A DNA stretch of 64,000 nucleotides, from NCBI GenBank assembly GCA_032207245.1, contig CM063502.1:74085009-74149008 (forward strand), given 5' to 3'. This DNA comes from Pardosa pseudoannulata (taxonomy: Eukaryota; Arthropoda; Arachnida; Araneae; Lycosidae). The notes beneath the pieces are model-generated. The model ran no database searches. It saw only the letters and a list, made by a program, of their open reading frames with translations, and was not told the origin of the DNA. The position numbers were made by a program, and so were the translations under genes. Shown here piece after piece: positions 1 through 14,050 of the stretch (position 1 is the stretch's first letter; each line of letters opens with the position of its first letter).

Positions 1-249
1 TTCCCTCAGAAAATATATCACCGAGTGATCAACAAGTTACTACCCTAATAAATTTCGTGATAAATATTCATAACCACTTTTGGCTAGAATTTATCCGTGC
101 AATATTAATGAGCCATTTCCATTTTAGTAATGCAACCGATACCATTAAATGTTGTGGGAAGAAGATGATTATTCCTACACGTCTTTAAAACTCCAAAATT
201 AATGACGATGCTGAGATAATATATTGCAATTAAAAAAACTATGAAAATA

Positions 250-1480
250 CCTAAATGACCGATATTGGTATTTCTTAATCTTCTGGTGTTATGAAGCTAC
301 TGAAAATTTTATTTATTCAGTAAAGAAGCGATCTACCAGTAAATTACATGGCATGAAATATGAACTGAAAGGCCATTCATGGCATCCGAGTCATAAGGAG
401 TGTTGAATATCTGCGTGTTAAAATAAATAATGGAAGATGAAAGTAGAGATATATATAACTGGTACCTGCCAAATATGATATTAACACCTATAAACTTTTA
501 ATATTGACACTATAGTTATGCAATTTCTTTAAAAGAGTCATTTTTCTGTCAAGCGATTTTCCTTTGTATTTAACTGCATTCTAACTTAAATTTTATATAT
601 AATTTTCGATACTTTTCTTTGCAAATTAGTTTAAAAGATTTTGTATGTAAGTCTCTAATAAATACTTAGTAATGTTGCTAGAAGAGGTCTGAATGGTGGG
701 AAGCTTCCTTTTGGTACTAAAATCCTCGAGTTTGAATCCCACTGCTGGCATAAATTCATAGCCGTTAGGAATCGGCTTTAAGCATTATGTTCCAGTCTCA
801 TTAACTTTAGTGCTGTAAAAAGTAGACAGAAGTGCTCCAAATAATGCAAGGGCTGTGTTGCATTCCACCGAAAAATCCTTTTCTGTTAAATGAACCTTCA
901 AGTATTTTTAGTGCACTATAGGTACGGACTATACAAAATATCTTATCAGTATCTGACTGTGAAATTTTTTCTTAACTTATTTGATATATTAGGCTTTAGT
1001 CTCATTTATTTTCGCATAGCAAAAACTAAATGTAACTGCTCCAAACGAAACAAGAGCTACGTAGAATTCCGCTGACAAATCCTTTTTTGTTAAGCAATCT
1101 TCCAGAGTATGTATATTGCATTCTAGGTACAAACTACACAAAAAATCGTATTAGTATCTAATTTCTGATTTTTTATAAATTTATTTGAAGAACTGATTTT
1201 ACCTAAGGTTCCACTAATAAATCCTTAATAAAACTTATCTTTTTGTGATCCTCCAAATCTTTATGAGATCGTCTTGTGGTCCAGCAGCTATTAAAAACTT
1301 TATTCCTCTGACGAAGAAGTTTTATATATAATACTAATTTGCATAGTGTGAAATATGAATTGAAAAAGCCATTTATGACATTGGAGTTGAAGAACTGTTG
1401 AACATTTCAGCGCAAATATGGATAGTTAAAGTTGAAAGTAGAATACATTTAACGGTTAATGCCAAATGAGATCTGAAGGG
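250..1480. repeat. Old direct duplication, about 995-bp spacing, plus a ~204-bp duplication
   Basis: The segment around 351-475 (GCATGAAATATGAA... through GAAAGTAGAGATATAT) recurs in diverged form around 1,346-1,465. Separately, about 862-1,015 recurs at about 1,066-1,200 (both contain ATTCC...AAATCCTTTT, TTCTAGGTAC-like and TAGTATCT stretches), and a further related piece is seen near 2,980-3,100. A SINE lies between the outer copies. The 890-1,075 open frame lies inside this repeat and is not credible as a gene. Confidence 0.6.
680..842 (+). mobile_element. tRNA-derived SINE, family A (single, 5'-worn copy)
   Basis: The B-box-like GAGTTTGAATCCCACT is followed by the family body (ATTCATAGCCGTTAGGAATC, GGCTTTAAGC, CTCATTAACTTTAG) and the end AGTAGACAGAAGTGCTCCAA. 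The A-box side is degraded. The same body occurs at 22.1-23.2, 26.3 and 38.7-39.0 kb. It is non-coding, of the kind transcribed by RNA polymerase III and moved by a partner LINE. Confidence 0.8.
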
Positions 1481-1499
1481 AGATGATTCCCTTTAAAGT

Positions 1500-4400
1500 G
1501 GGGTAGAAGCTTTATAAATAATTTTTCTAAATTATTAACTTAGAGTTAGGACACTTGGAACATGTATACATTGAAGTATTACTAAATTAAATACAATAAT
1601 TATTTAATCTCATGAGTTTTAAAGTATCAGTCTTATTAATAACTCTTGTTAACATTTAAAACGATTCCACCTACTTAATTGTTTTCATAGATTCCTACAC
1701 AACTTTTACCAAACATTAGTAATATGCATTAGAATAATCTGTGACTAAGTTTTACGTTTCAACTTAGACCATTATAACTGATTTTAAAATTAGGAAAGTC
1801 CAAATATTTCATGGAAATTCTATATACAAAAATAGAAACATTTCCTGTGAATTTAATATTCAAACAATAAGCAGAATAATATATAAATGCTTTTAAAGAT
1901 AATTTTAAGTACTAACAAAGCAAAATTAGGAGAAAAAAAATTTAAATGTTAAAGTGATAAACACTTTTTAAAAATTAAGACCCTTTTTAAAATTACCGAG
2001 TTTTGAAAATAGTTTTCTGTTTTTAATATTTTATGTTATACTTATGATTTAGTTATACTTCAATTTATACGCATACAAAGTTTACAAACTCTAAGTTAAA
2101 AATTTATAAAAACACTGTGTTAAGTCCATGTTCCCTTAAAAAATACAAAAGTCGACAAAATCAAACTTATTTTCAATTTTCTAGAACTTATACTGTTTAC
2201 TCTAGAATATTATTTATTCAGACAAATTATGTATCAACTGAATGTTAAAAAATTTATTTTCTTTGATTGTGCAGCCTTAACTATATTTAAAAGAAAAATT
2301 TACAGTATTTCAGTTTCAATTCTGTTTTCTTATTACTTTCAGTACAGAACAGTTTTTCTCATGAATATACACAATGTTTCTAGTTTGAAATTAAATCCTT
2401 ATTATATGCATTCAAAATAATGTCGAAATATGATTTTCTCTTCTTAAACATAAAATATAAAACATTTTTAGAACTTTAATTGATAAATTTTAATATAAAT
2501 GTAATTTTTTACCACCATAATTGTATGATAGTCTATCATATTAAGTATATTTTATTCCTTTTATTTAAAATAAAATGTCATAACAAATGTTATTAATGTT
2601 ATATAAATAATAACTGTTGTAAGTAATAAAATGACTGTAGAAAATTAATTCTGAAAGCTTTCATTTTTTCAAGATTTTTTTGTTGAATTTAGAAAAGTTT
2701 TGATACCCTATTCACAAGAAAGAATAATACACTAACATTAAGAAAATTTTCCTTTTTCTAAGTATATAAATTTTTAACTTATAGAAGGTTTAAAATAAGT
2801 TAAATTTTGTCGACTTTTGCAGCAACTAATAAGTATTAGATTCCTTAATACTAGTAATAAATTTCCTTTGACTTACCGAACCAATTTGTAATTCAAGTGA
2901 ATTTCAACGTACGTAATTAAGTATTTTAATTATATTCTAGTCAAAAATTACAGAATAAATCCTACGAATATTATTATCTAATTTCTTATTTTTTTTCTTC
3001 GCCAATGATTTTTTGTCAGCCAGCCTTTACTATTACATGTCCATCTGTCTAATATTCCACCTACAAATCCTCTTCAAAACGTATTATTCTATGATCCTTC
3101 AAACTTAAACTTCTGTAGTTGAATTGTTAAAGCCTAACTGGGATCAATTCATATTATACTCTACAACCAATTACAGAATTTAGACAGCATTTACATACTT
3201 TAGAGTTTATGCTTGATAAAACTTGGTTATTTGGGGAAACTTTTGTAATCGAAGACTCAATTGAACTGGGATAATTCTTGAACTCACTTCAAAATGCATT
3301 ATCCTAGTATGAATCAGTCGAATAAATTTAGGAATTGCGAATAATCGTACTGTAAGCGCCGGTTTGGTACTTTATTTTACATTAAATATTCTTTTATAAA
3401 TGAAAGTAATTTAAAATATTAAGCTATATTGCTTATTGTAGTATACATTTATGTTAGAACTGTAAGGGCAGTTTATAAAAGGAACATATGGGCATATGAG
3501 AACATAGTGATAAATTAATTTAAAACCACTTGTGAAAAATGACAAGACTGTAAGTCATTAAGTATTTGAAAAACATACCAATCTACCAATGCAATTCCAA
3601 TGCACACAAAACACCGAACTCATCTGAATGATTTAATAATGTCTTGAAGCAGCACTGTATAATGTTTTTGGAATTTTTACTGTGCGAAGCATTGTTAAAT
3701 ATATAAAACAATGAAAAATACCGCAAAAGCAACAAATGAATATGTAAGGAAGAATTACTGGGGTGTGAGAGATCCCAAACCAATTTTCCTCGAATTAGGA
3801 ATATACCTTAGACTGTCATGTCGAGATTATGGAAGAGGTTTCAAAGTACTTGTAATGTTACTATCCGACAATCAGTATTAGTTCTATAAGGAAAAAAAGT
3901 TCTCAGAATCAATATTTGGTATTAATTGTCGATTTCAGAACGACCATTCTCCCAGAGAACGGGTTTCAGTGCTAATAATTGTTTGCGGAAGTAAAAAAAA
4001 AGATAGTAAGCTTTAAGAAATTTAGTAATTGATACAGTAGTTTCCAGAAAAATTGTTTAACTTACACCCAGCTAAGTAAATTAGTAATCCAAGAAGATCA
4101 GTCATTTGAATCCACCATCTGAACATAAGAAAAGATTGTTTCCGATAGAGTTTGGAACACCAGTAGTGGAGTTAAGCGCAGAGGGCCAATACCGTGTTAA
4201 GTTACGAGTAGAGAATCAAAATTGCAAAACGATTTTAACCAAATAACAAGCTGGAGAGATCACAGAACTCATTTCAATACATAATGAGAAAATATCGTTT
4301 ATTTTCCAATACTGGTGTAAGTAGCAATATTGTTAAACGCTCTCACATACTTTTATTTCTTTGAAATAGTTACCTTTTACGTCTAAAAGATGCAAAGACG

Positions 4401-4800
4401 TAATTCTTGAGCTCTCTGTTCATCTGTTTCGAGATCCTGTTGGTTCGGGATTCATATTCATGCATGAATGTTCTGCGCTTGTACTTCCCTTGCATATCTC
4501 CTGATCCAAATTCTATAGAGAATGTCTAAGTTATTCTTGGAAGGTAACTTGTTTCACATTAACATGCACCAGATTCCAATCCATAACAGAAAAAAATTAT
4601 TCCATTAGGCTTAAAACCCACAGAAAATACATGTCCTCAAATCCTTCACGGAAAGTATTAAAAACCATCTTGGAACATGTGTTGATAACAGGTTTAAAAG
4701 CAGGCATTACACTTTAATTAAACTTTATCATTTAAAAAAATATTCTTTATCATCAAATTTCAGTCTACCATTAACCATATTGCTTAAAACCTTAAATTTC
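1500..4800. other. AT-rich DNA without recognisable genes
   Basis: Only short chance frames occur here. A somewhat less AT-rich patch at about 3,780-4,600 has no convincing splice-bounded frame; it includes a 14-bp perfect palindrome, ATTCATGCATGAAT, near 4,457. A piece near 2,980-3,100 is related to the repeat at 0.86-1.2 kb. Confidence 0.5.
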
Positions 4801-5113
4801 CGTCATTAGCACTCATTATCTTCTTTTTGTCTTTTATTTATTTTCTTTACGTAGATATTTTTTTACGTAGAATGAATGTTTCTTTAATTTTGCTCTTGGA
4901 GGGCATATACTTTTTTCATACATATTTGGAGAATTATAGCATAGGTAAAAAATTGTTTATGAATAAAAGTACGGGATTTTTAAGAAATGTTATAAATAAT
5001 TATTTAAACCTATCTAAAGTTTAAATTATCATTCTAAATATATAAAACATTTAACTGACTAAACGTTTCTCTTTTATTATAATACTTTTTTTATTCTCTT
5101 GTTTTGTTCTCAG

Positions 5114-5160
5114 TTGTTTTAACAGATATTAATAAGGGATGATGGACGATCACACTATCG
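5114..5160 (+). other. Candidate 47-nt microexon with possible start codon
   Basis: A long pyrimidine tract ends in TTCTCAG at 5,113 and a strong donor GTAAGTATTC begins at 5,161. All three frames of the full 47 nt are closed if entered from the acceptor, so it could only be a 5' UTR/start exon: tandem ATGs at 5,139 and 5,142 (the second in A-3/G+4 context) open a frame MMDDHTI split in phase 1 at the donor. Use of the AACAG at 5,125 would instead leave a 35-nt exon open in one frame. It does not look like the start of the secreted LRR protein. The flanking sequence shares a stretch with 13.28 kb, so it may lie in an old repeat. Confidence 0.25.
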
Positions 5161-5189
5161 GTAAGTATTCGGGTAACAAATATCAGTAT

Positions 5190-5275
5190 GTATGTTGTAA
5201 CTGTTGCGTTTCAAACAATGGATCCCAGTCTAATAAACTCTTCAGTAGAACAATGAAAATTAATCGATGTCAAAA
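5190..5275. repeat. Short dispersed repeat shared with 13.28 kb
   Basis: GTAACTGTTGCGTTTC followed some 45 bp later by CAATGAAAATTAATCGAT resembles GTAACTATTGCGCTTCC and CAATGAAAATCGATTAAT at 13,283-13,350 in the same order and spacing. This may be an old repeat or a shared regulatory module. Confidence 0.35.
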
Positions 5276-5599
5276 TGGTTATTCATCATTCAGAGATTAT
5301 TTTATTTTAGTTTAGTCTGGAGCACTAAAATCTATTTTTTGCTATTCTTTCCATACAAAAACAGTATGCATTTTACATTCGATGGTAGTTCATAGAATCA
5401 AGTTACATTCATAATTCTTTATGTAGAAGAGAAAATTAATAAATTACTTGAAATAATCCAACCAACTACTCCAAAAAAACTTCTTTTCTAGTATAACGAA
5501 TATATAGGAGTCGCATGTTTAGAATGCATGTTTAGATTATATAATGCCAAGTTTAGCCACATGCGTCCAAAGCATTTTTTTCATATTACATTCAGAGCT

Positions 5600-6686
5600 T
5601 TATAGACAGGAAAAAATGTTAAGATTCTAAACGTTTATTACAGTTTTTACATAAATTTCTTTCTAAAAGTAGAAAGAGAAAAACGCAATAGGAAAAAAAT
5701 CTTGTTTATTGCCACAACTGACCTATAAAATAAAAAATGTTCTAATTGATAATGTATATCCTATTAATTTTGTAAATTTTAAGATAAATATTACGCTATT
5801 ATGTGTATTCATTGTGATGTTTTTATAATAGTATCTAAAATACTTAATTATTTTATCACATAAATCTAAAATTTTGCTCTTACTGAGTTTTTAATTCATG
5901 TAATTCACTACAGTTATAGAACATGCTTTTATCGAAAAGGTCTAGTTATGTAATTACATCTATTGTTGAATGAACGATAAGTTTTTCTCTAAGAAAATTT
6001 TAAAACGTCCATTACACGGCGCAAATTTACTTTAAATATAAAATTTTTGATATGAAACGTGAAAATTACTATCATTTTCTACCAGACTTTCTTCTCCTAA
6101 TCATGAAATGTAGAAGAATATTGACTGGTTTTAAAGTGGTTATCAAATCGCAATTCATTCAAACTCGAATCTATATATTTCTGCATTAAAAATGTTTCAA
6201 GTTTGCTAAATTGACAATAATGACAGGGTTCCGTTCTGATGCTTAGATTGTATACTCTTGTTCACAAACCTTCACTTGAGGATGAAAAGCTATTTAGATT
6301 TAGTCTGGTTTTAATTTTTTAATTATATATTGTTATCGTTAGGTTTTAAAATAGCATGAATTCATCAAATTCTTTTCTACTCCTTTAAATGTCAGTTGTT
6401 TGAAAGAACACACATATATAAACCTGATACTGCTTGCATCGGTGGGGGAAAAGGCCTCCTCTATACTTTAAATAATTTATTTCTGTAGTCTGTATAGAAA
6501 ATATTTTAAATTAACTGTCTTTTTAAATAGAAGTACTATTAAAAATGTAATGGTAAAAATGTCGTTAAAGTGTTCATTTTTGTTGCTCATTTTTGTCATA
6601 ATTTTCTTAATGCAGTCAAGCCTGAACTCTGACTTTTAATTAATTATAAGCATATGAGCAATAATTAATGTATATAAATATTCATG

Positions 6687-6690
<4 letters not shown>
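5600..6690. other. AT-rich DNA, nothing recognised
   Basis: There is no frame, RNA gene or element that I can support. Confidence 0.4.

Positions 6691-6692
<2 letters not shown>

Positions 6693-6731
<39 letters not shown>
6693..6731. repeat. (TA)n microsatellite
   Basis: An uninterrupted TA run. A 14-nt poly-A follows at 6,826-6,839, and a short (CA)n(TA)n is at about 7,473-7,497. Confidence 0.95.
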
Positions 6732-6733
<2 letters not shown>

Positions 6734-7499
6734 CATTAAATACATAAACATATGAATACATATATTTGTATCTGTTTAAAGAGTTGAACTGAAAAATCAC
6801 TTTTGTATTATTAATAAACGATTTGAAAAAAAAAAAAAACATTAAGCTTCATAAAGATTAGTACTTTCCTCATTATACAGCAAAGTAAGAGACTTTGTTT
6901 TACAATTTCAATGCTTACAGTCAAATTGCACTACCTACAAACCAAAAAACTTTTGGTTTCCATCAGAATGAAGTACAGACTTATGTGTTCTCCAGTTTCC
7001 ACAATAGTGTTTGACGTTTTTTAAAAGGCGCCGTGCTCTGCCAACTTTTTTAAGTGACTAAAGCATTACCCCATTTCGTTACGATATAAGCAAACTGTCG
7101 TTTTTACAATACGTTTACTTTGCGCCCTATATTTTCAGTTTTTCAGTTACCTGTTCAGTGAAAAACCAGAGTACAAACTAGTAAAAGAAATGTATATTTT
7201 CATATTCTAATTATTATTTTAATTAGGTAATCTTCCCAAGGAACTTATTTTATGTTAAACTCATAAATATTTACCATAATCCGTTTTTCACATAATATAT
7301 GCTTTACTAATAAATAGACTCAGTATGGTGCCCAAAAAGTACCCTTTTGTTAAAAAAAAAATGTGCCTTTTCACTTGAGAAATCTACCCTTTTTAATAAA
7401 TGCGCTCTATCCCTTTTTAAAAGAAATGGGTACAGTAACAATGTATGTAATAATACAGAAATACGCGTGTACGCACACACACACACATATATATATTTG

Positions 7500-7960
7500 T
7501 ATATATGCTTTCTCTTATAAATAAGTCATTGTTTTCGGACGTGCCTTTTAGGTTAGGGTATTTAATGGAAATCCCAATAATGCATAACCTATTGCTTTTC
7601 CTACTTTCCCAGTCCCAAGAGTTTGTGACAGATTACTCCACCAACAGAGAGTCTGTGAAGCTGTCGAGAGCCGAATTACGCTTCCGTAAAAGATCATTTT
7701 TATTGAATGTCATCCTTTCATTTATCAACTTGTTCTGAGCAATTGCTTCCAGGCAAAAAACAGGAAAGATGAACTGTCTGATGTTTGGTCCCTTTTGATC
7801 ACACTGATATGGTTTTACTGAACAAGTAGCTCATCTGAACCTGTTCTTATTCTATAGTTATGATTATGCCATTAGAGAAATAATAGGAAAATAAATGGCA
7901 AGGACACTTTCGCAACGTTGTTTATTACAAAAAGATAAAAGGTTGTTTGAAGATTCTGCA
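7500..7960. other. Less AT-rich island of unknown nature
   Basis: A 77-codon plus frame (7,505-7,738) has no recognisable domain and no clear splice boundaries. The base composition stands out from its neighbours. It could be conserved non-coding DNA or an exon relic; I cannot decide. Confidence 0.2.
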
Positions 7961-8828
7961 GATGCTTATCAAACCAATTTATAGAAACATTTTTCTACAA
8001 ATAGTTGACCCGTTGGAAAATACTTCTGCCAAAAATAGGGGTAGGCACTGTGTACATGTGTGTAACAAGTAAAATTTGAAAATGCTCCTAATTCGCTTTG
8101 GTAAATAACAGTATTTGTAAACTGTCTAATTTTCTTGCATCATGGATTACAATTAATCAATGATGAAATGTCTTGTATTTTCGTAATGGCTCATCTTATA
8201 TGATCAGATCATCAGATGACTGTTAACACCAGATAAAAGTCCCTTTTATATGATGTTAGACTATGGTTAATAATCAGTTAAATATTATTCTATTTTGTAA
8301 AACAACACAGTTTCTTTTTATAAAAGTATAGGAAGCATTTTGTTGGCTCTTTATTCAACACAATCTTTTATATCCTGTTAAAGTTAACCTTCCATTTTTC
8401 AGCAATACAAGTTTATAGTAGCTGAAAGTAAATTGGTCAAAATATAAGAATTACATAGAATTTTATATAACATATAATACAGGAATATATTGAAAGACAT
8501 AAATTAGTATTCCCCCCCCCCGACAAAAATAATTGTAAATGCAATTGAAAAATAGCCTACCTCTACTTGACTGCATATATCTTTTTTACTAAATAATGCC
8601 TCATCATAACTTCTTTATGAAGCCTTAAAGTACTAAATTCCTTGCAGTAGTCTAAATTTACTTTCCTAAATATGGTCATAAATAATTCAGCATTACCTGT
8701 CATAAATCAAATTGAAAGTGAAGGAAGAGTTAGACCAGACTATAAATATTCAAAATATATAGCATGAAAAACAGTAAAAATAGTGCATCCAAGCTTGTAA
8801 TATTGAGATGCTATACATAACACACTCG

Positions 8829-8943
<115 letters not shown>

Positions 8944-8949
8944 ATACAT

Positions 8950-10600
8950 TTAAAAATGTATATGTAAACGTATATGTGCACATATAGTTAGGCATGTACT
9001 CGTATTTATAATTGCCGAACGAATTACAGCAAAGATGTGGTAAATATTCTTTGATTTCATGAAAGTTTTGTACTTTACAAGACTAATTTTACCAGTAAAT
9101 ACCAACAATAACTTTATATTCTATACATGAGAAAAAATTCGAAAACTCTGGACGAATTCTTTTATCAATTTACAGTAGTACTATACCTAGATCAAATGCT
9201 AATTTTTTTTAGCTGTTCCGTAATACATTTTCCTTCAATAAAACCAACAGGAGCTGGATTTCAGTTCTGTATTCCAACTAGAACCCTCTCACTGCAAGTA
9301 GAAAAGTAATTGGAACATAAAATTAATGTATTATTCTAAACAAAGATGGTAAATATTCATATTAAATATGCTATTATTTGAATATATTCCCAGAAAGAAA
9401 TTGTTTGCCGTCTTGCTATTTAAAGAAATAACACAACATAAGTAGATATCTTATATATTTAAACAGAAGATAAAACTGAATGTTACCTTAATATATTCCT
9501 AATAATAAACGTTTAGAAATATAAAAATGTATATTAGCGATAAGAATAATTCTTCATTTTTTTTATTCGTGATGCCAAATCACGTAATATTATTTTTCCT
9601 TCATTTCAGATTAAAACCATTGAACAAACAGAAAATTAATTACAAATATTTATCTGCCTTTAAATAAGAGTAAATAAAGACCGAATTCTATTGATCCACT
9701 TTGACTGCGAAGTACCCCAACAGGTGGCACGCTTTCGCGTCAGATATTGTCCTAATTTTGACACAGATATTATTAAACTAAATATTTCACGTAGAATGAT
9801 ATTTTAATGGCTATATACAGACTGAGTCAAGAACTGATATTAAATTTCGATTTTCCATACTACTTCCTAACTTATTCTATAATTGCCTCATAGCCAAATT
9901 AATATATTTTCATCTCTAGGACGACCCTAATTTTATATATTCTAATACATACTAATCTTTCTGACTCTATCAATTTACGATTAACATTCATAATATTATC
10001 CATAGAGAATGAAATGTTAACACAGAAAAAGGAAATTGTATAATATTATAGAGATTTTTAAAAGTTTACTTTGTTTCTTATGACATTAAATTATTAGCAT
10101 TAAAACATAATATTAGCATTAAAGCATTTATATGCAAGAATATTTTTTATTTACATTGAACTAAAAGACACAACAAATAAATTATGTGATTTTCGTAAGA
10201 TTAATGATTTGTTAAAGACTTTTGTCACATGAACTTCAAAATAGTATAAAAAAAGATTTTAAAGGTGATTGCTTATTTTTATATTTTCTGTAGTAAATAT
10301 AAAGGGAATTTGGGGGTCTAAAATCGATTATAAATATCATATTTAAAAAAATACACAAGGTAATAACTTTTAAGCCTGGTTAACACCTGGTCAGGCAAAA
10401 TGGATTTATCCATATATATAGTAAAATACTGACAGACTTTGCTCTAGTATTGAGTAGAAAGTAAATTAACAGCTCTCACAAATAATTAATTTAATTATAA
10501 ATTTATTTAAATATTTGCAAGTTTGAAATGAAAAACATTTAGCCATAAAAAAGTATAATAGAAAAATGTTGCATTATTGTAAAAAATTTCTTGGGGAAGA
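8950..10600. other. AT-rich DNA, nothing recognised
   Basis: A 60-codon chance frame at 9,127-9,309 has no family signature. No mobile element was identified. Confidence 0.4.
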
Positions 10601-10787
10601 TATTTAAATAAATCCACTACGGGAGATATACTAAAAGCGATCCCGGTAACTCAATCTAATTCTGAATTTTGGACCATTATCGCTTTATGATTTCAACTTC
10701 TCAAAAAACCTTTTATCTTTCATGAAATAATTGTTGCTCTACAACACCTGTAGGACAGGCGTAATCTCCTTTACTCTTGCCCACAGT

Positions 10788-10898
10788 TAATTCGCAACCA
10801 GGTGGAGAGGACATCTACACATTCTTGGCTCGTATGAGGCATTTCTTGAGCTGTTCCATTCCAATAAGATATACATATATAATGTTTAGAATACCCAT
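10788..10898 (+). other. Weak exon-like segment, unknown product
   Basis: A moderately pyrimidine-rich tract ends in CCCACAG at 10,787. One frame after it reads NSQPGGEDIYTFLARMRHFL and continues open for over 60 codons, with a possible donor GTAATT near 10,899. The base composition is less AT-rich than its surroundings. I recognise no domain, and the frame beyond the donor reads into ordinary AT-rich sequence. It may be a real small exon, an exon relic, or chance. Confidence 0.15.
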
Positions 10899-11095
10899 CG
10901 GTAATTACCTTTCTCATAGTTTGTCTGGTGTCAAAGGAAGAAAAAATAAGGGAATTAATCCAGTTTTAAGTAATCAGTATTAACTTTTGACTCCCAGCAG
11001 TTTATGTTTAATACGGCTGTTCATAAAGGGTTAAATAAACGTGTCGCGTTCCAGCGTATAAACATATAAATACGAAATACACACACACATATATA

Positions 11096-11519
<424 letters not shown>

Positions 11520-13240
11520 TCATACAAAGAATCGTACCTTTTTTCCCTTTCCGTAGTATTTAGGATACTTTTAACATTAGAAAAAATTTAACTATTATGC
11601 GATATAAATGGTGTGAAATGATTAAAGCAACTATGACCACTTTGGTATCAAAACACATTCAAAATTGCACTACAAGAAAAACTTAGAATATATAATCGAA
11701 GATTAGCAATATTTTTCCAAACAGCCTTCTTTTCCTTTTAATATTATCTTCTTATTTATCATTTTAACAAGAAATCAGTCAAAATAATTTTTTCTCTGAT
11801 TTTGATCTTTATTATCTGAATATTGTTAACCGAATATATTTTCATAAAAGTTAAAACGTATATTTATATAACGTGTATGTTATCTGCAAATGTTCATTGT
11901 TATTTTTTGTTATGAATTTCACTATTTGAAACTTTGCTCTTTAGAGTTGTACACTTTTCTTTGCTTATGGTGGACTGTACAATTATTATTAAGTAGTGCG
12001 GAGTACTAAATATCCTGGATAAGTAATTTATGTCTGAAGTGACTTGTTACAACAGTTTTTCATCATGGCTCCCACTGATTTACAAATAGATGAAAATAAA
12101 AAAAGTTTAAACAGAGTTATTAAGGTTTTAAGAAATAAGATAACTTTCAAATTTGACAAAATCAATAACCTATATTTGAGAGACAAGTATTAGAATGTTA
12201 TAATGTTAAAGTAAAATATTTAATGTGTATTGTAAATTTTATCTTTGTTATGTAGACATAAGAAAATGTAATATTAATATTATACTATTAGAAATCTTCG
12301 ACAGATATTTTTATTATACGAATATTTTTTCCTTTAGAAGTCTGCTTTAACCTACAAGCAGAAAAAACGATAGCTGCTTTGATCTTATTAATTATTGTTT
12401 ACTATCAGTTCTTCCTCTAATGCATAATTTATTCAATGTGTATTCTACAATGCAAATAGAAGAATAAATTATACTTTAAGAGAATAAATGTCTCATAATA
12501 AACAAGTGAAATGTTTAGATATCAAGGATCTTCATTTTATATTTCCGAAGTTATACTGTAAGCTATTAAATTCTGCACTTTAACGTGAAATTAAATATAA
12601 GGAATTAATATTATTCCAGATAACTACCAATTTGAACATCTTTTTAAAATTTCACGAGAGAGTTTTCTTAAATAACTCTTTAAAGTAGTAATGTCAATAT
12701 AAAAATAATGTTTTTAAAAATTAATACTTCTATCACATATAAAAAGTTGTAATGTATTACATAATGCTGCATTTATATTTTTTTTATTTAAGTATGGATT
12801 TAAGTTATTCAACGAAATGATTACTAAGTACTTAACACTTTATTCCGTTCTGTAAAAAATAATACTTAAAAGTACACTTCTTAAAAAGTAATCTTTAAAT
12901 TTGTTTTTTTTCTTCATTATAGCAAAGAAAACTCAAAATAACTTTTTTCTACAAATACATTAATAAATAAACCCATGCTCACATGCATAAAAGCATTTAT
13001 ATAATAATCTTGTTGCGTAATTAATTTTTGAATAAATTATAACTAATTCAAATGGATTTACAACATTATTAAGTTCTTACAGGCATTTAATGATCACCAA
13101 GTCGTCTGAATAATTACTTTTAAATACTTTAGATAACTCAGTAACTTATAAGTTAATCGACAAATTGCATAATTTTTAAACTTTGACCTCTTTTTAAACA
13201 AGAAAAAAATATGCTCAACTTTCTGTTTCCTTAATCGTGT
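11520..13240. other. AT-rich DNA, nothing recognised
   Basis: No gene, RNA or mobile element can be supported. Confidence 0.4.
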
Positions 13241-14050
13241 ACTATGCTTTTGATTCCAGCGTGAACGGCTGCCATAAAATCGGTAACTATTGCGCTTCCA
13301 ATAGATTTAATGAATACTTGATGAATCCAATGAAAATCGATTAATAGCTTTTGACGACCTTCCCTTAGGTCCACTTGACTAGCATATATTGAGTCTTACT
13401 AAATACGTGCCAATACAGGGCTGCCAGTATCAAAGCATAAAATCATGGGCAACCCCTCACACCCTATGCAAATCACGAAAGATTTTGGAATTTCTCTCAC
13501 GTTAAGACCACGAACTTTTCATTTAATTGCTAAGAAAAGTCATCGGCCGAGAACAAGGACTTAAAATAGCAATTAATCGTCGGATCGAACATCAATCAAA
13601 AAAACTGCTAGGCTTGGGATGTTTTTATTGCTGAGAAGAAGTTAATGTAAGGTACTACATTTTATTGAAAGGGTAGTGCTTACATGTTACATTGCTAGTT
13701 AAATACTTCCCCTATATACATGATTTACTCTAAAAACACCAGCAGATATAATGAACAAATTCATTCTTGGAACGTTTTTGTCAGCGACTTTAAAAGGATC
13801 CCATTGACCACTTGCAAAGAATTTATGCAAGCATTATTCTTCCTTGAAGTTTTAATTAAAAGAAGTCACAGCATCTCGCCCTCTCTAGCGTGGTTGTTAA
13901 TTAAAAGTGAAAACATTTCAGGAAAAACGCCTACTGAAATTTTCTCAAGTCTTTCTTCCTCCGTGATATTTTGCTATTTTTGTTTTATTTTCTTCAGAAA
14001 GGCCCAGAATTTTAAAGACGTTATTCGACCATGAAAACAGGTCCCTGCAA
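13240..14050. promoter_or_regulatory. Candidate conserved non-coding or enhancer-like block
   Basis: This stretch is less AT-rich than its surroundings and holds an octamer ATGCAAAT (about 13,466), several homeodomain-core motifs (ATTTAATTGC, GCAATTAATCG, CGATTAAT) and no clear repeat except a short stretch shared with 5.2 kb. The 104-codon plus frame at 13,720-14,034 lies in it; its translation (Ser- and Phe-rich) resembles no family I know and lacks splice signals. The regulatory role is inference from composition and motifs only. Confidence 0.2.

Noticed and set aside
13720..14034. 104-codon plus frame as a gene
   Set aside because: No recognisable domain, no splice context, and its composition is explained by a non-coding block; kept only as a possible regulatory element.
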